64,000 nucleotides of DNA from Bacteroides bouchesdurhonensis (GCF_900155865.1 NZ_LT707006.1:213751-277750), one strand, 5' to 3'; numbered from the stretch's first letter, positions 36,003-45,553 are shown. Notes: generated by a model from the sequence alone, not told the origin. Made by a program: numbers and translations.

Positions 36003-38114
36003 ATGAAAAAGGTAAAGACTATTCTGTTATTCATACAGGTATTGCTGTTCTCACAGTCACTTTTTGCCGCTCCGATAGATGATAAGGCCGCTCTCGAAAT
36101 AGCAAACAAATTTTTGTTTGATAACAATAAAAAGGTCCTACGTAATTATGAACATCATATTCTCACTTCCAGCCAGCTTTATGTAATCAATTACTCGTTT
36201 AAAGGTGAACCAAAAGGATTCATCGTTATAGCCAATGAGGATAGTATGCCCTCGCCTGTATTAGCATTCTCCAAAGAAGGCGGAATAGATCCTAATAATA
36301 GTACCATGCAATCCATCCTGAAACAATATAGCAAAGAGATATCAGAATGGCGAAAAGGAAAAACTCAATCTGCAAAAGAAGAGACTATTTATTATCAAAA
36401 GAAAAATTCTTCCTGCCCTCCCCTGCTGAAAAGTAGCGTTCTCTGGAATCAGTACTTTCCTTACAACCTGCTGATGCCAAGAGATGCCGACGGAATAAGA
36501 TCACTTGTAGGATGTACGGCTGTTTCTATGGCGCAAATCATGAAATATTATGAGTATCCAAACCATGGAACAGGGACTTTCACTTATACGAAACCTACAA
36601 AAAAAGGAAAAGCATTCTCGGCAACCGTTTGTTATGATTCGTTGTCTATCAACTGGAAAGCGATAGCAGATAACTATAATCCTGAAGATTCCGTAGCTGC
36701 CTCCGCCACTATTTGCCCCCTACTTTACCATTGCGCCGTTGGGGCGGAAATGATTTTCGGATCTGAGGCTTCGACAGGTTTCAGTGCACCGGCTTCCAAT
36801 GCTTTTGTCAGGTATTTCAACTATCATCCGGGAATATATCATTTGGCAAAGAACATATTAACCGACAGCCAACTTCAACAGCTCCTCTACCGGGAAATGG
36901 AGGCCGGACGCCCGGTGATGTGTTGCGGACACCAGCATTTTTTTGTCTGTGACGGATTCATCGACGACTTTTTCCACTTCGACTGGGGATGGAAAGGATC
37001 AATGAATGGCTATTACAAACTTTCTGCTTTAAATCCAAACACAGAGAATTTCCAAATGATGACTCATCTCACTGTAAAGATACGCCCGAGAAACTTTGAA
37101 GAACATCATAAAGTTGTCAGTCTAGTCCAACCGGGAACCCTAAACCGACTTCTCTCAGATAACGAAGCACAAACTCTAACTTCACTTACCATCACTGGTA
37201 AACTAAATGCGAAAGACTTCCGACTATTACGAAAGATGGCAGGAGGAAGCGACTCCGTTTGGGAAAACCCTGGAGAATTACGCATATTAGATCTGTCAAA
37301 AGCAGAAATAGTAACCGATTATGAAAACTACTATTTTAGGAAAGATCTCCGGAAAGCAAACTGGACAAGATGGTTCAATGGCAAAGGCACTCCTGATGGA
37401 AATCCCAAAGAATTTAAGTTTGCAACCATGGACGAAAAAGAATGGGAACTCTTTTGCAAACTTGGAGGAAATATCGACAAGGAAGGATTCTGGAAATTTG
37501 TAAAAGAAGGGAACGATTACTTTTTGCAATATCATACCGTTTCAAATAGTATCAGTGAAAACATATTCAAGGATTGTACCAACTTGCAAAAGGTCTTATT
37601 GCCTAAACAAATTATCAATATTAAGCCATTCGCATTCGATAACTGCATTTCCCTACAATCGATACGAATTCCATCTCAAACAGAAGATATAAGTTCAAAG
37701 GTATGGATGAACTGTGTTTCCTTGGAATCTATCTCAGTAGACCCTGCTAATCCTTATTTTTCATCTAAGGACGGAGTTTTATATTGCAAGGATTTCATAA
37801 CATTGTTATATTATCCACCTCATAAAAAAGATTCTACTTATGTATTACCACAAAGTGTACAAAGATTATATACTTATGCTTTCAATGAGAACCAATTCTT
37901 ACGGAAAATAAGTTTATCGAAAGGAATCAAGAGAATCCTTCCATATACCTTTTCATTCTGTCCCTTGCTCCGTTCGGTCAAGCTTCCGGACGGGTTAGAA
38001 CAGATTGAGCCTAACGCTTTTTTCATGTGTTCAAAGTTGTCTGAAGTCAATCTTCCGGCAAAGTTTCAGAATGCAAAAGGATCAATATTTGTCCAATGTA
38101 ACCAGTTAAAATAG
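36003..38114 (+). CDS. Secreted C10-family cysteine protease with leucine-rich repeats
   Basis: 703 residues. A signal peptide (TILLFIQVLLFSQSLFA) is followed by a Spi-type prodomain (DKAALEIANKFLFD, GFIVIANEDSMPSPVLAFS). The streptopain-like catalytic domain has Cys171 in LVGCTAVSMAQIMKYY and His312 in GHQHFFVCDGF, with FDWGWKGSMNGYY closing the site. The C-terminal part has BspA-like LRR_5 repeats (IKPFAFDNCISLQSIRIP, ENIFKDCTNLQKVLLP, RILPYTFSFCPLLRSVKLP), probably for binding. The usual GGHAF context is here CGHQHFF. It lies 35 bases after the signal peptidase paralogue and 1 base before the WbqC-like gene. Confidence 0.85.
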   Translation: MKKVKTILLFIQVLLFSQSLFAAPIDDKAALEIANKFLFDNNKKVLRNYEHHILTSSQLYVINYSFKGEPKGFIVIANEDSMPSPVLAFSKEGGIDPNNSTMQSILKQYSKEISEWRKGKTQSAKEETIYYQKKNSSCPPLLKSSVLWNQYFPYNLLMPRDADGIRSLVGCTAVSMAQIMKYYEYPNHGTGTFTYTKPTKKGKAFSATVCYDSLSINWKAIADNYNPEDSVAASATICPLLYHCAVGAEMIFGSEASTGFSAPASNAFVRYFNYHPGIYHLAKNILTDSQLQQLLYREMEAGRPVMCCGHQHFFVCDGFIDDFFHFDWGWKGSMNGYYKLSALNPNTENFQMMTHLTVKIRPRNFEEHHKVVSLVQPGTLNRLLSDNEAQTLTSLTITGKLNAKDFRLLRKMAGGSDSVWENPGELRILDLSKAEIVTDYENYYFRKDLRKANWTRWFNGKGTPDGNPKEFKFATMDEKEWELFCKLGGNIDKEGFWKFVKEGNDYFLQYHTVSNSISENIFKDCTNLQKVLLPKQIINIKPFAFDNCISLQSIRIPSQTEDISSKVWMNCVSLESISVDPANPYFSSKDGVLYCKDFITLLYYPPHKKDSTYVLPQSVQRLYTYAFNENQFLRKISLSKGIKRILPYTFSFCPLLRSVKLPDGLEQIEPNAFFMCSKLSEVNLPAKFQNAKGSIFVQCNQLK

Positions 38115-38115
38115 A

Positions 38116-38739
38116 ATGAAAACAGCTTATTTATCATCCGCCTATTTGGCCCCAGTAGAGTATTACACAAAATTAGCGACCTACGATAAAATCTATATAG
38201 AACAGTATGACCACTATATGAAACAGACTTATCGTAACCGTTGTACCATTTCCGGTCCTGATGGCGAGTTGGCTCTCTCCATCCCTACCGTTAAGCCCGA
38301 TACATTAAAGTGTCCAATGAAGGATATCCGTATCTCCGATCATGGTAACTGGAGACATCTTCATTGGAATGCTATCGAATCGGCCTACAACAACACTCCC
38401 TTTTTTGAATATTACAAAGATGATTTCCGTCCTTTTTACGAAAGGAAATATGAGTATCTAATTGATTTCAACGAAGAATTGTGTAATTTGATCTGTAACC
38501 TGATAGATATTCATCCAAATATAGAACGCACTTTGGAATATAAAATGGATTTCTGTCCTGAAGAAACTGATTTTCGTGAACTTATTCACCCCAAAAAAGA
38601 CTTTCGCACTGTGGACCCTGAGTTTATCCCACATCCTTATTATCAGGTATTTGAGACTAAACTAGGTTTCCTACCTAATTTAAGTGTCATAGATTTGCTT
38701 TTCAACATGGGTCCGGAGGGGCTGTTAATTCTACAATAG
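38116..38739 (+). CDS. WbqC-like family protein
   Basis: 207 residues, cytoplasmic. KTAYLSSAYLAPVEYYTKL, EQYDHYMKQTYRNRC, ISDHGNWRHLHWNAIESAY and NTPFFEYYKDDFRPFYE match the WbqC-like family, named after an O-antigen locus gene. The biochemical role is unknown. It starts 1 base after the protease stop and is probably co-transcribed from the lepB genes. It is convergent with the SGNH hydrolase gene; the spacer 38740-38882 holds inverted and direct copies of a CTTGCAC motif that may terminate both. Confidence 0.85.
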   Translation: MKTAYLSSAYLAPVEYYTKLATYDKIYIEQYDHYMKQTYRNRCTISGPDGELALSIPTVKPDTLKCPMKDIRISDHGNWRHLHWNAIESAYNNTPFFEYYKDDFRPFYERKYEYLIDFNEELCNLICNLIDIHPNIERTLEYKMDFCPEETDFRELIHPKKDFRTVDPEFIPHPYYQVFETKLGFLPNLSVIDLLFNMGPEGLLILQ

Positions 38740-38882
38740 AAGAGGGTCCGCTCTTCAACACGCTACAATAAAGTTTATTAATGGCAATTATCTTACATCT
38801 TGCACTCCAATACCTGTAATAGACTGACTAACAGAAAGAAAATGGTGTGCAAGATGCATGTTGCAGATATGTGTAAGAAACT

Positions 38883-39986
38883 TTATCTTGCACACTTATC
38901 AAACTTAACCTTTAGAATCTTACTAAGATGAGGCTTATATTTCTGTAACATTCTGTCAAATCCCAGATCATTTGGATGGACTCCGTCGGTGCTTCCTTCA
39001 TGATCTGTTCCCAAAAAATGATCTTCTTTTATAAAATACAAATTCTTCACATCATTCTTTCGCAATATTTCTATTTGCCTGGCAATAGCTTCATTCTGTT
39101 GTTTCACCCTTTTTTTCACTTTCTGATCAAAGTTTCCTTTTTCCCGTATCAAAGTTTGTATTACAATAATGGGAGTATCCGGATGTTTACTGCGTAATGT
39201 CATCACGAACTCTGCTGCCCGTCCAGTTATCTCAGTAGGAGAAGGATTAGGAATACAATCCAGAATAAATGCATCCGCATCAATATCGGCAACCATATCA
39301 GCTACCTCTTTTTCCATTTTACCATTACCACTTAATCCCAAGTTAATAAAATTATACCCGCTACTACGGGACAATCGCGATGAATAAGCCATACCGGGAC
39401 GACTAGCAGAAGCCCCTTGCAAAATACTGGACCCATAAATCACGATTTTGTTTTTAAACGGATTTTGTCCTGCACGAATGTACGAATCAGAGGTTGTTCC
39501 TATCTCCAAGCTTTTCAGTTCATCATATAAAGGAAGGTACAACAGACATTCTTTTTCTTCAGTGCCCATGTTATCCACTAGCACACCTTCCGAACTAACG
39601 CCACTGGGCGAGCCAACTCCTGCAAATTGCCATTTTCCATCACGCTTAATATATAAGTCCAATCCTTTTTGAGCAATTCCTGTCATATTGCCCATCCGAC
39701 CGCTATTAGTTACTGTCCATTTTGCTTTGATCACCGGACTGTTCGTTGTAAAGCAAATAGCTAGTCCTGCCGAATTTGTGAACAATCTCTTCACAGCAGG
39801 AGGCATCTGATTATATTTCGCGGTATCTACCCGATGAAAATATTCACCTCCCGGCATCGCCTTACCCACTAATAAAAGTTCTTTTGCTGAGGTATAATTA
39901 AAATCAGACTTTTGTTGCTGCCCCAAAATCGAAAAGGGAAGCAACAAGAATAAATAAAGACAGAAATTTCGTGTTAAGTTTTTCAT
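38883..39986 (-). CDS. Exported SGNH/GDSL hydrolase
   Basis: 367 residues with a signal peptide (FCLYLFLLLPFSILGQ). The N-terminal half is a beta-rich domain. The catalytic half begins at KIVIYGSSILQGASASRPG (nucleophile Ser in block I), continues with NLGLSGNGKMEKEVA (block II Gly/Asn) and ends with STDGVHPNDLGF (Asp and His). This is the usual two-domain layout of Bacteroides SGNH esterases acting on acetylated or acylated glycans. The substrate cannot be read from the sequence, and no PUL gene is next to it. Confidence 0.85.
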   Translation of the reverse strand: MKNLTRNFCLYLFLLLPFSILGQQQKSDFNYTSAKELLLVGKAMPGGEYFHRVDTAKYNQMPPAVKRLFTNSAGLAICFTTNSPVIKAKWTVTNSGRMGNMTGIAQKGLDLYIKRDGKWQFAGVGSPSGVSSEGVLVDNMGTEEKECLLYLPLYDELKSLEIGTTSDSYIRAGQNPFKNKIVIYGSSILQGASASRPGMAYSSRLSRSSGYNFINLGLSGNGKMEKEVADMVADIDADAFILDCIPNPSPTEITGRAAEFVMTLRSKHPDTPIIVIQTLIREKGNFDQKVKKRVKQQNEAIARQIEILRKNDVKNLYFIKEDHFLGTDHEGSTDGVHPNDLGFDRMLQKYKPHLSKILKVKFDKCAR

Positions 39987-40066
39987 GGGGGATATAAATT
40001 TAAGTAATTAATAAAATCAGTTTTAATAACTCATAAGATCTATCATCCGATAATAGTACCAAGAGG

Positions 40067-41287
40067 TTATCGATAAATTAACGTAGATAAATAATCTTCA
40101 GCAAACATTTCATTAGCAACTTCTAGTAATTGTTCCGAAGTCAGTGATTCAATACGTTTGAAAACAAGCTCTGAAGATTCATATTTATGATAATGCAAGA
40201 ATGTCTTCGCCATACCCAACGCATTATTTTCAAAATTGTCCGAAGCCACACCGATCTGTCCAATCAATTGTTTTTTGGCAGCTGCCAACTGTGAAGAGGT
40301 CATCTTCACATCACGCATTCGTTTCAATTCTTTATAGGTTAGTTTCAGACAAGTATCCATATCCTCCATATCTGTTCCGAAATAAATGCAAAAAGCACCC
40401 GTATCAGTATAAGAAGTTAGGTTGGACTCCACATTATACACCAGTCCCCGACGTTCACGAAGAGACACATTCAACCGGCTGTTCATCCCAGGACCTCCCA
40501 GAATATTATTCAGCAAATATAAAGCCGACCTCTTATCGTCGTAGGCATTATATCCACGACTTCCAATCATCACATGTGCCTGATGCGTATCCTTTGGAAC
40601 TACCAAATGCTCCGGTACATAAGGAGGAGGAGCAATCCGTTGATTATTCATTGGCATTGCAGGAATATCAGACAAGTACTTTTCTGCCAAGCGAATGATC
40701 TTCTTGAAATCATATTGTCCCTGTACAAAAAAGACCATATTACCAGGTCGATAAAACCGACGGGTAAATGAAAGGACATCCTCCGTACGGAAACTGCGAA
40801 GCAAGTCCGGCTTACCCAAAATATTCCTTCCCAAAGGATGATTACGGAAAATCATATCCTCGAAATCATCAAAAATGAGCTCCGACGGATTATCTTCATA
40901 CGACTGAATCTCGTCAATGATCACCTCCGTTTCTTTCTCGATTTCATGCTGCGGGAAAGTCGAATGGAACACAATATCTCCCAGCAACTCAAGTGCCCGC
41001 TCCAGATGTTCGGTCAGGAAAGCAGTATAAACCACCGTTTCTTCCTTATTGGTATAAGCATTTAAATCACCTCCCACATTCTCCATACGGTTTAGGATAT
41101 GCCATGCTTTCCGTTTCTCGGTCCCCTTAAAAATCAGATGTTCCACAAAATGCGCCATTCCTTGCTCATTCTCAGCCTCATCACGTGTTCCTGCATCGAT
41201 AGCGAAACCACAATAAGATACTTTTGAAAGGGTCGGTTCATGTATAATGCGCAGACCATTTTGCAACGTATATTCGTTATATTGCAT
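40067..41287 (-). CDS. M16 family zinc protease
   Basis: 406 residues with no signal peptide. The inverted zinc motif HxxEH is seen as MAHFVEHLIF (His46, Glu49, His50), and the third ligand Glu is in the VIIDEIQSYEDNP region. The second M16 half contains RIAPPPYVPEHLVVP, GGPGMNSRLNVSLRERRGLVYNVES and DTGAFCIYFG, with the R-x-x-G-L-x-Y substrate clamp. The size is that of the bacterial processing-peptidase-like proteases. It is a single gene between divergent and convergent neighbours. Confidence 0.9.
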   Translation of the reverse strand: MQYNEYTLQNGLRIIHEPTLSKVSYCGFAIDAGTRDEAENEQGMAHFVEHLIFKGTEKRKAWHILNRMENVGGDLNAYTNKEETVVYTAFLTEHLERALELLGDIVFHSTFPQHEIEKETEVIIDEIQSYEDNPSELIFDDFEDMIFRNHPLGRNILGKPDLLRSFRTEDVLSFTRRFYRPGNMVFFVQGQYDFKKIIRLAEKYLSDIPAMPMNNQRIAPPPYVPEHLVVPKDTHQAHVMIGSRGYNAYDDKRSALYLLNNILGGPGMNSRLNVSLRERRGLVYNVESNLTSYTDTGAFCIYFGTDMEDMDTCLKLTYKELKRMRDVKMTSSQLAAAKKQLIGQIGVASDNFENNALGMAKTFLHYHKYESSELVFKRIESLTSEQLLEVANEMFAEDYLSTLIYR

Positions 41288-41392
41288 TGTTTTCTACTTC
41301 CTTATTGAATTAATACCGCAAAAATACAATAAAACTTATTGTCGTTTATAGAAAATTGCAGATATTTGTAGACTATAATAGTAACAACGTGT

Positions 41393-41926
41393 ATGAAAAA
41401 GATAGGAATTTTCTGCTCAGCCTCCGAAAACATTGACAAAATGTATTTCGAAAGCACCCGCCAAATAGGGAAATGGATGGGAGAATCTAATAAAACGTTG
41501 ATTTATGGAGGAGCAAACCTCGGGCTGATGGAATGCATTGCCGGTGCGGTAAAAGAATACGGAGGAACGGTGATTGGTGTCGTACCTTCGAAATTGGAAG
41601 AGAATGGAAAGGTAAGCAAATACCTGGATCAGATAATCCATACACAAAACCTAAGTGACCGCAAAGACATCATAACCGAAAAATCGGATATATTGGTCGC
41701 CTTACCCGGAGGAGTAGGAACACTCGATGAGGTTTTTCATGTAATTGCCGCTGCTTCTATCGGATACCATCAGAAAAAAGTAATCTTCTACAATGAATAT
41801 GGATTTTATAACGAGCTATTGAAAACGCTTAGCACATTAGAAGAGAAAGGTTTTGCCCGGCAACCCTTCTCGAGCTATTATGAAGTTGCCGAGACATTGG
41901 ACGAATTAAAAGAAAAAATAAAATAA
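41393..41926 (+). CDS. LOG-like Rossmann-fold protein (TIGR00730)
   Basis: 177 residues. YGGANLGLMECIAGAV and LPGGVGTLDEVFHVI are the conserved motifs of the LONELY GUY family, phosphoribohydrolases that release the base from nucleoside 5'-monophosphates. The catalytic Glu and Arg positions are plausible (PGGxGTxxE). It was formerly annotated as lysine decarboxylase. It begins a plus-strand cluster with the SIS and PfkB genes (44 bases to the next start). Confidence 0.9.
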   Translation: MKKIGIFCSASENIDKMYFESTRQIGKWMGESNKTLIYGGANLGLMECIAGAVKEYGGTVIGVVPSKLEENGKVSKYLDQIIHTQNLSDRKDIITEKSDILVALPGGVGTLDEVFHVIAAASIGYHQKKVIFYNEYGFYNELLKTLSTLEEKGFARQPFSSYYEVAETLDELKEKIK

Positions 41927-41970
41927 CGTGCCCAGACAACAAACGGACACAATCAAGCACCCAACAAGTT

Positions 41971-42576
41971 ATGATAGATTCTATAAAACAACTTTTGCAG
42001 CAGGAAGCACAAGCCGTATTGAATATCCCAGTTACGGACGCTTATGAAAAAGCTGTAAACCTGATAGTTGAACAGATCCACCAAAAAAAGGGAAAGTTAG
42101 TCACTTCCGGTATGGGGAAAGCCGGTCAGATTGCGATGAATATCGCTACGACTTTTTGTTCCACAGGGATTCCTTCTGTCTTTCTGCATCCTAGCGAAGC
42201 ACAACATGGTGATCTAGGTATTTTACAGGAAAATGATTTGCTATTGTTGATCTCCAATTCGGGTAAGACAAGAGAGATTGTCGAACTGACCCGCTTGGCT
42301 CACAATCTGAATCCTGATTTGAAATTTATCGTCATCACAGGAAACCCCGATAGTCCACTTGCAGATGAATCCGATGTTTGCTTGAGCACAGGACACCCGT
42401 CAGAGGTTTGTACACTTGGGATGACGCCTACTACATCGACCACAGCTATGACTGTTATCGGTGATATATTGGTAGTACAGACCATGAAAATGACAAAATT
42501 CACCATTGAAGAATATTCTAAACGTCATCATGGCGGCTATTTGGGAGAAAAATCAAGGTCATTATGCGAAAAGTAG
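41971..42576 (+). CDS. SIS-domain sugar-phosphate isomerase (KpsF/GutQ-like, no CBS)
   Basis: 201 residues. The SIS fold shows TSGMGKAGQIAMNIATT, FLHPSEAQHGDLGIL and LLISNSGKTREIVEL, and the end has EEYSKRHHGGYLG, similar to the active-site HPGG of arabinose-5-phosphate isomerases. The CBS pair of KdsD is missing, as in GutQ-like short forms. It overlaps the PfkB kinase gene by 13 bases, so the two probably act on the same sugar phosphate; the substrate is not evident. Confidence 0.85.
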   Translation: MIDSIKQLLQQEAQAVLNIPVTDAYEKAVNLIVEQIHQKKGKLVTSGMGKAGQIAMNIATTFCSTGIPSVFLHPSEAQHGDLGILQENDLLLLISNSGKTREIVELTRLAHNLNPDLKFIVITGNPDSPLADESDVCLSTGHPSEVCTLGMTPTTSTTAMTVIGDILVVQTMKMTKFTIEEYSKRHHGGYLGEKSRSLCEK

Positions 42577-43484
42577 TCGGTATCGGAGAAACAATCCTCG
42601 ATATCATCTTTCGGGGTGAACAGCCTTCTGCAGCCGTACCAGGAGGCTCTGTATTTAACGGCATCGTATCTTTAGGGCGAATGGGAGTCAATGTTTCTTT
42701 CATTAGCGAGACGGGCAATGACCATGTAGGTAATATCATCCTGCAATTCATGCGCGAAAACCATATACCGACGGATTATGTCAATGTGTTTCCGGATGGA
42801 AAATCACCGGTATCCCTTGCTTTTCTCAACGAGCAAAGCGATGCTGAATATATCTTTTACAAAGATTATCCCAAACAACGTCTGGATGTCTTATTTCCCA
42901 AGTTACAAGAGGATGATATCGTGGTAGTCGGCTCTTATTATGCGTTAAACCCCGTATTACGGGATAAAATCCTGGAACTGCTCGACCAGGCACGTGAAAA
43001 GAAAGCAATTGTCTATTACGACCCCAACTTCCGCTCTTCACACAAGAATGAAGCGATGAAGTTGGCTCCTACCATCATCGAGAATCTGGAATATGCAGAT
43101 ATTGTACGCGGTTCAACGGAAGATTTCCTCTATATGTACGGCATGCAAGATGTGGACAAGATATACAAAGATAAAATCAGATTCTATTGTCCTCAGTTTA
43201 TTTGCACCGCAGGAGCCGAAAAAGTGGCTTTGCGTACAGGAATTGTTAGCAAAGATTATGCAATAGAACCATTGGAAGCTGTGAGCACCATCGGAGCGGG
43301 AGATAATTTTAATGCCGGATTAATCTATGGATTGCTTAAATACGATGTACGATATCGTGACCTGAATAATCTGAATGAGGAAATTTGGGACAAAGTGATT
43401 CAATGTGGAAAAGACTTTGCCGCAGAAGTTTGCCGCAGTTTCAATAACTCGATATCTGTAGAATTCGCAGAGAATTACAAATAA
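42564..43484 (+). CDS. PfkB-family carbohydrate kinase
   Basis: 306 residues. The ribokinase fold shows GIGETILDIIF and VPGGSVFNGIVSLGRMG at the N-terminus and the anion-hole/catalytic motif STIGAGDNFNAGLIYGL (catalytic Asp in GAGD) near the end. It would phosphorylate a sugar or sugar phosphate using ATP. It is translationally coupled to the upstream SIS isomerase (13-base overlap), a pair found in many Bacteroides. A strong terminator follows. Confidence 0.9.
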   Translation: MRKVVGIGETILDIIFRGEQPSAAVPGGSVFNGIVSLGRMGVNVSFISETGNDHVGNIILQFMRENHIPTDYVNVFPDGKSPVSLAFLNEQSDAEYIFYKDYPKQRLDVLFPKLQEDDIVVVGSYYALNPVLRDKILELLDQAREKKAIVYYDPNFRSSHKNEAMKLAPTIIENLEYADIVRGSTEDFLYMYGMQDVDKIYKDKIRFYCPQFICTAGAEKVALRTGIVSKDYAIEPLEAVSTIGAGDNFNAGLIYGLLKYDVRYRDLNNLNEEIWDKVIQCGKDFAAEVCRSFNNSISVEFAENYK

Positions 43485-43534
43485 GACAGGGAATTAATTC
43501 TCACAGATATTCCTACGGATCAAAACTGTATAGA

Positions 43535-43585
43535 AGTTCCTATCAAATTATCACAGAAACCTCAATTTGATAGGAACTGCTTTTA
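43535..43585 (+). terminator. Terminator after the SIS/PfkB genes
   Basis: AGTTCCTATCAAATT (43535-43549) pairs perfectly with AATTTGATAGGAACT (43564-43578), followed by GCTTTTATC. It ends the LOG/SIS/PfkB transcript 50 bases after the last stop. Confidence 0.8.
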
Positions 43586-43815
43586 TCATTACGACTAAGC
43601 TATAATCGTTTGCCGGAGAGAATTTCATCTTCACAGATCAACAGAAGTATCTGTTTGTATACGATAAACCCGGTTATTTACATCTTTTCAATGAACAGAC
43701 AGATCCATTCCAATCTGTCCTCTTCCATCAGTCAAATCTCATTCCTTATCCGAATATATTCAGCATTTAGTTTGAATCTTGAATATAATTATAATATATA
43801 TAAGAAACTTTTCAT

Positions 43816-43823
43816 TATCTTTG
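43816..43823 (+). promoter_or_regulatory. -7-like box with no gene behind it
   Basis: TATCTTTG matches TAnnTTTG. The nearest plus-strand gene starts 550 bases further on and has its own box (TATCTTTG at 44340-44347). What lies directly downstream are the tandem repeats at 43901-44071, so a short untranslated transcript is possible. Confidence 0.3.
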
Positions 43824-43900
43824 TATAGTCTGAATTCCTTTGGATCGGAAGGAAATTTCTCCCTTCAAGTAATAAAATGTTTTTTTATAGCAAAGAATCT

Positions 43901-43984
43901 ATAACCGCAAGCTCTGATTATGAAACCGCAACTTTTGATTATGTAATCGCAAGTTGCAGTTATATAACCGGAGCTTGCGGTTAT
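43901..43984. repeat. Four imperfect 20-21-base tandem repeats with nested palindromes
   Basis: Units follow the theme AT(n)AACCGCAAGnTnnGATT: ATAACCGCAAGCTCTGATT, ATGAAACCGCAACTTTTGATT (one base longer than shown in the theme), ATGTAATCGCAAGTTGCAGTT, and ATATAACCGGAGCTTGCGGTT. The outer ends form a perfect 14-base inverted repeat (43901-43914 with 43971-43984), and AAGTTGC near 43951 pairs with GCAACTT near 43928. A folded RNA is possible. Confidence 0.65.
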
Positions 43985-44005
43985 AGTTTTGTATGAAAGA
44001 AAAAC

Positions 44006-44071
44006 AAGTTTTCTCCTAATAGAAAGCAAGTTTTCCATTAATAGAGAAGAAGTTTTCTATTAATGCCCCAT
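44006..44071. repeat. Three 22-base tandem repeats
   Basis: Copies begin at 44006, 44028 and 44050, each starting AAGTTTTC and containing TAAT(A)GA. The period is exactly 22 bases. They directly follow the different 20-21-base array. The remaining spacer to 44373 has only weak minus-strand ORFs (to 44235) that I do not accept as genes. Confidence 0.6.
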
Positions 44072-44373
44072 CCCCTGAATAATAAGCTTGATTCAACTGA
44101 CGAAGTTTGTCGGCACCTCCCCCCTTGGCGAATAAGCAGATACTCCATATCTTTATACAAATAAAACTGCAACCAATATCTGCGATTATATTTCTCGCGA
44201 ACTGTTGAAGGCTGTATCCATTTGGCATACCACAAAAGATTTACCCCCCTAATGCTATACAGTTGTATAAACTTCTCTTAAATTACTATTAACTTTGACT
44301 AATTATCGCAAAGGAATCATCATATTTACGGGTAATTTCTATCTTTGCATAATAGATCTAAGACAAAAAAACT

Positions 44374-45447
44374 ATGTATAAAAACCTGTTAAGCTGGCTC
44401 ACAATTCTGTTAGTGTTTCCATCATGCACTGATAGCCGTCCTAATATATTAGTAGCATGTGAAGAAAACAATATAGGAAACTGTATTATTAAGTGGGAAA
44501 CAAATCCAGCAATCGAAGGACAGGTAAAAGTATACGCTTCCACCTCACCCGACCTGATTCCGGAAAACTCTCCTGTAGCTATGGCTAATATTTCCGATGG
44601 TAAGATGACTATTATTACCGAAGACCCGACACAGCGTTATTATTACTTAATGGTATTCAATAACAAATACAGGACTGAGGTAGCAACCCGTAACATCAAT
44701 ATTACCGGCATTCAAAACTTTCGTGACCTGGGAGGGTACAAATCCCCCGGAACGGGAAAAGAAACACGTTGGGGCATGATTTACCGATCTGCACAAATTG
44801 ACAACATCCCGCCTTGTGCACGCCAGGAACTGGCTAACATAGGAATCCGTACGATCATAGATCTTCGTTCCGAAAGGGAATATCGTAATAATCCACCATT
44901 AAATGACAAGAGATTCAAGATCCTACATATCCCCATCTTCGCTGGTAATATAGAAAACATTCTTATAGGAATCCAACAGAAAAAAATAAAAACTGATACT
45001 ATCAATCGGTTAATACAACAAATCAACCGAGAATTAGTAACCAATTACAAGTCACAATTCAAACAAATATTCACCTACCTGCTTAATCCTGATCATTATC
45101 CAGTGGTAATTCACTGTACATCAGGCAAGGGACGTACAGGTGTTGTTTCTGCACTGTTATTAGCATCTTTAGGAATTAATGAAGAGTATATCATGAATGA
45201 TTACCGTCTGAGCAATTATTATTTTGACATCGTGAAAGCCTCTAAATTTGCCTACAATCTGCCCACTAATTCACAAGAAGCTATCACAACTATTTATTCC
45301 GCCAAAGAAGATTTCCTGAATGCCGCCAAAGAACAAATTGAAATGGAATATGGTAACGTACAAACTTACCTCAAGAAAGGAATAGGACTTTCTAATGAAG
45401 AAATAAAGCAACTACGAAGCATTTTATTAACTAATATTAGATACTAA
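44374..45447 (+). CDS. Lipoprotein tyrosine/dual-specificity phosphatase
   Basis: 357 residues. A signal peptide with lipobox (LLVFPSC, Cys18) puts it in the envelope. An N-terminal beta domain (residues 25-105) is followed by a PTP domain starting GIQNFRDLGGYKS and RWGMIYRSAQ. The P-loop is HCTSGKGRTG, with nucleophile Cys248 and Arg254; the likely general acid is in DLRSEREYRNNPP. This is the Tyr_phosphatase3 layout (GKGRTG). Its periplasmic or surface substrate is unknown. A TATCTTTG -7 box lies at 44340-44347. The gene stands alone. Confidence 0.88.
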   Translation: MYKNLLSWLTILLVFPSCTDSRPNILVACEENNIGNCIIKWETNPAIEGQVKVYASTSPDLIPENSPVAMANISDGKMTIITEDPTQRYYYLMVFNNKYRTEVATRNINITGIQNFRDLGGYKSPGTGKETRWGMIYRSAQIDNIPPCARQELANIGIRTIIDLRSEREYRNNPPLNDKRFKILHIPIFAGNIENILIGIQQKKIKTDTINRLIQQINRELVTNYKSQFKQIFTYLLNPDHYPVVIHCTSGKGRTGVVSALLLASLGINEEYIMNDYRLSNYYFDIVKASKFAYNLPTNSQEAITTIYSAKEDFLNAAKEQIEMEYGNVQTYLKKGIGLSNEEIKQLRSILLTNIRY

Positions 45448-45515
45448 CTAACAATAATGTGAAATCACCCTGCACAATTATCCATTATCCTATGTCTAAT
45501 ATCCATTAAATTGAC

Positions 45516-45523
45516 TATCTTTG
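45516..45523 (+). promoter_or_regulatory. -7 box of the DEAD-box helicase gene
   Basis: TATCTTTG lies 30 bases before the ATG at 45554 and fits the Bacteroides TAnnTTTG box. The -33 element is not clear. Confidence 0.5.
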
Positions 45524-45553
45524 CAACCGAAATAAAAGATATACAGAGATTTA

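Noticed and set aside
38740..38882. Small RNA between the WbqC-like and SGNH genes
   Set aside because: The repeated CTTGCAC motifs are better explained as termination or chance pairing; no promoter box seen.
43901..44071. CRISPR-like reading of the tandem repeats
   Set aside because: Units are contiguous with no spacers, repeats are imperfect and there are no cas genes.
44016..44235. Two overlapping minus-strand ORFs in the repeat-bearing spacer
   Set aside because: They run through the 22-base tandem repeats, overlap each other in two frames and match nothing I know; possibly a decayed gene but unsupported.
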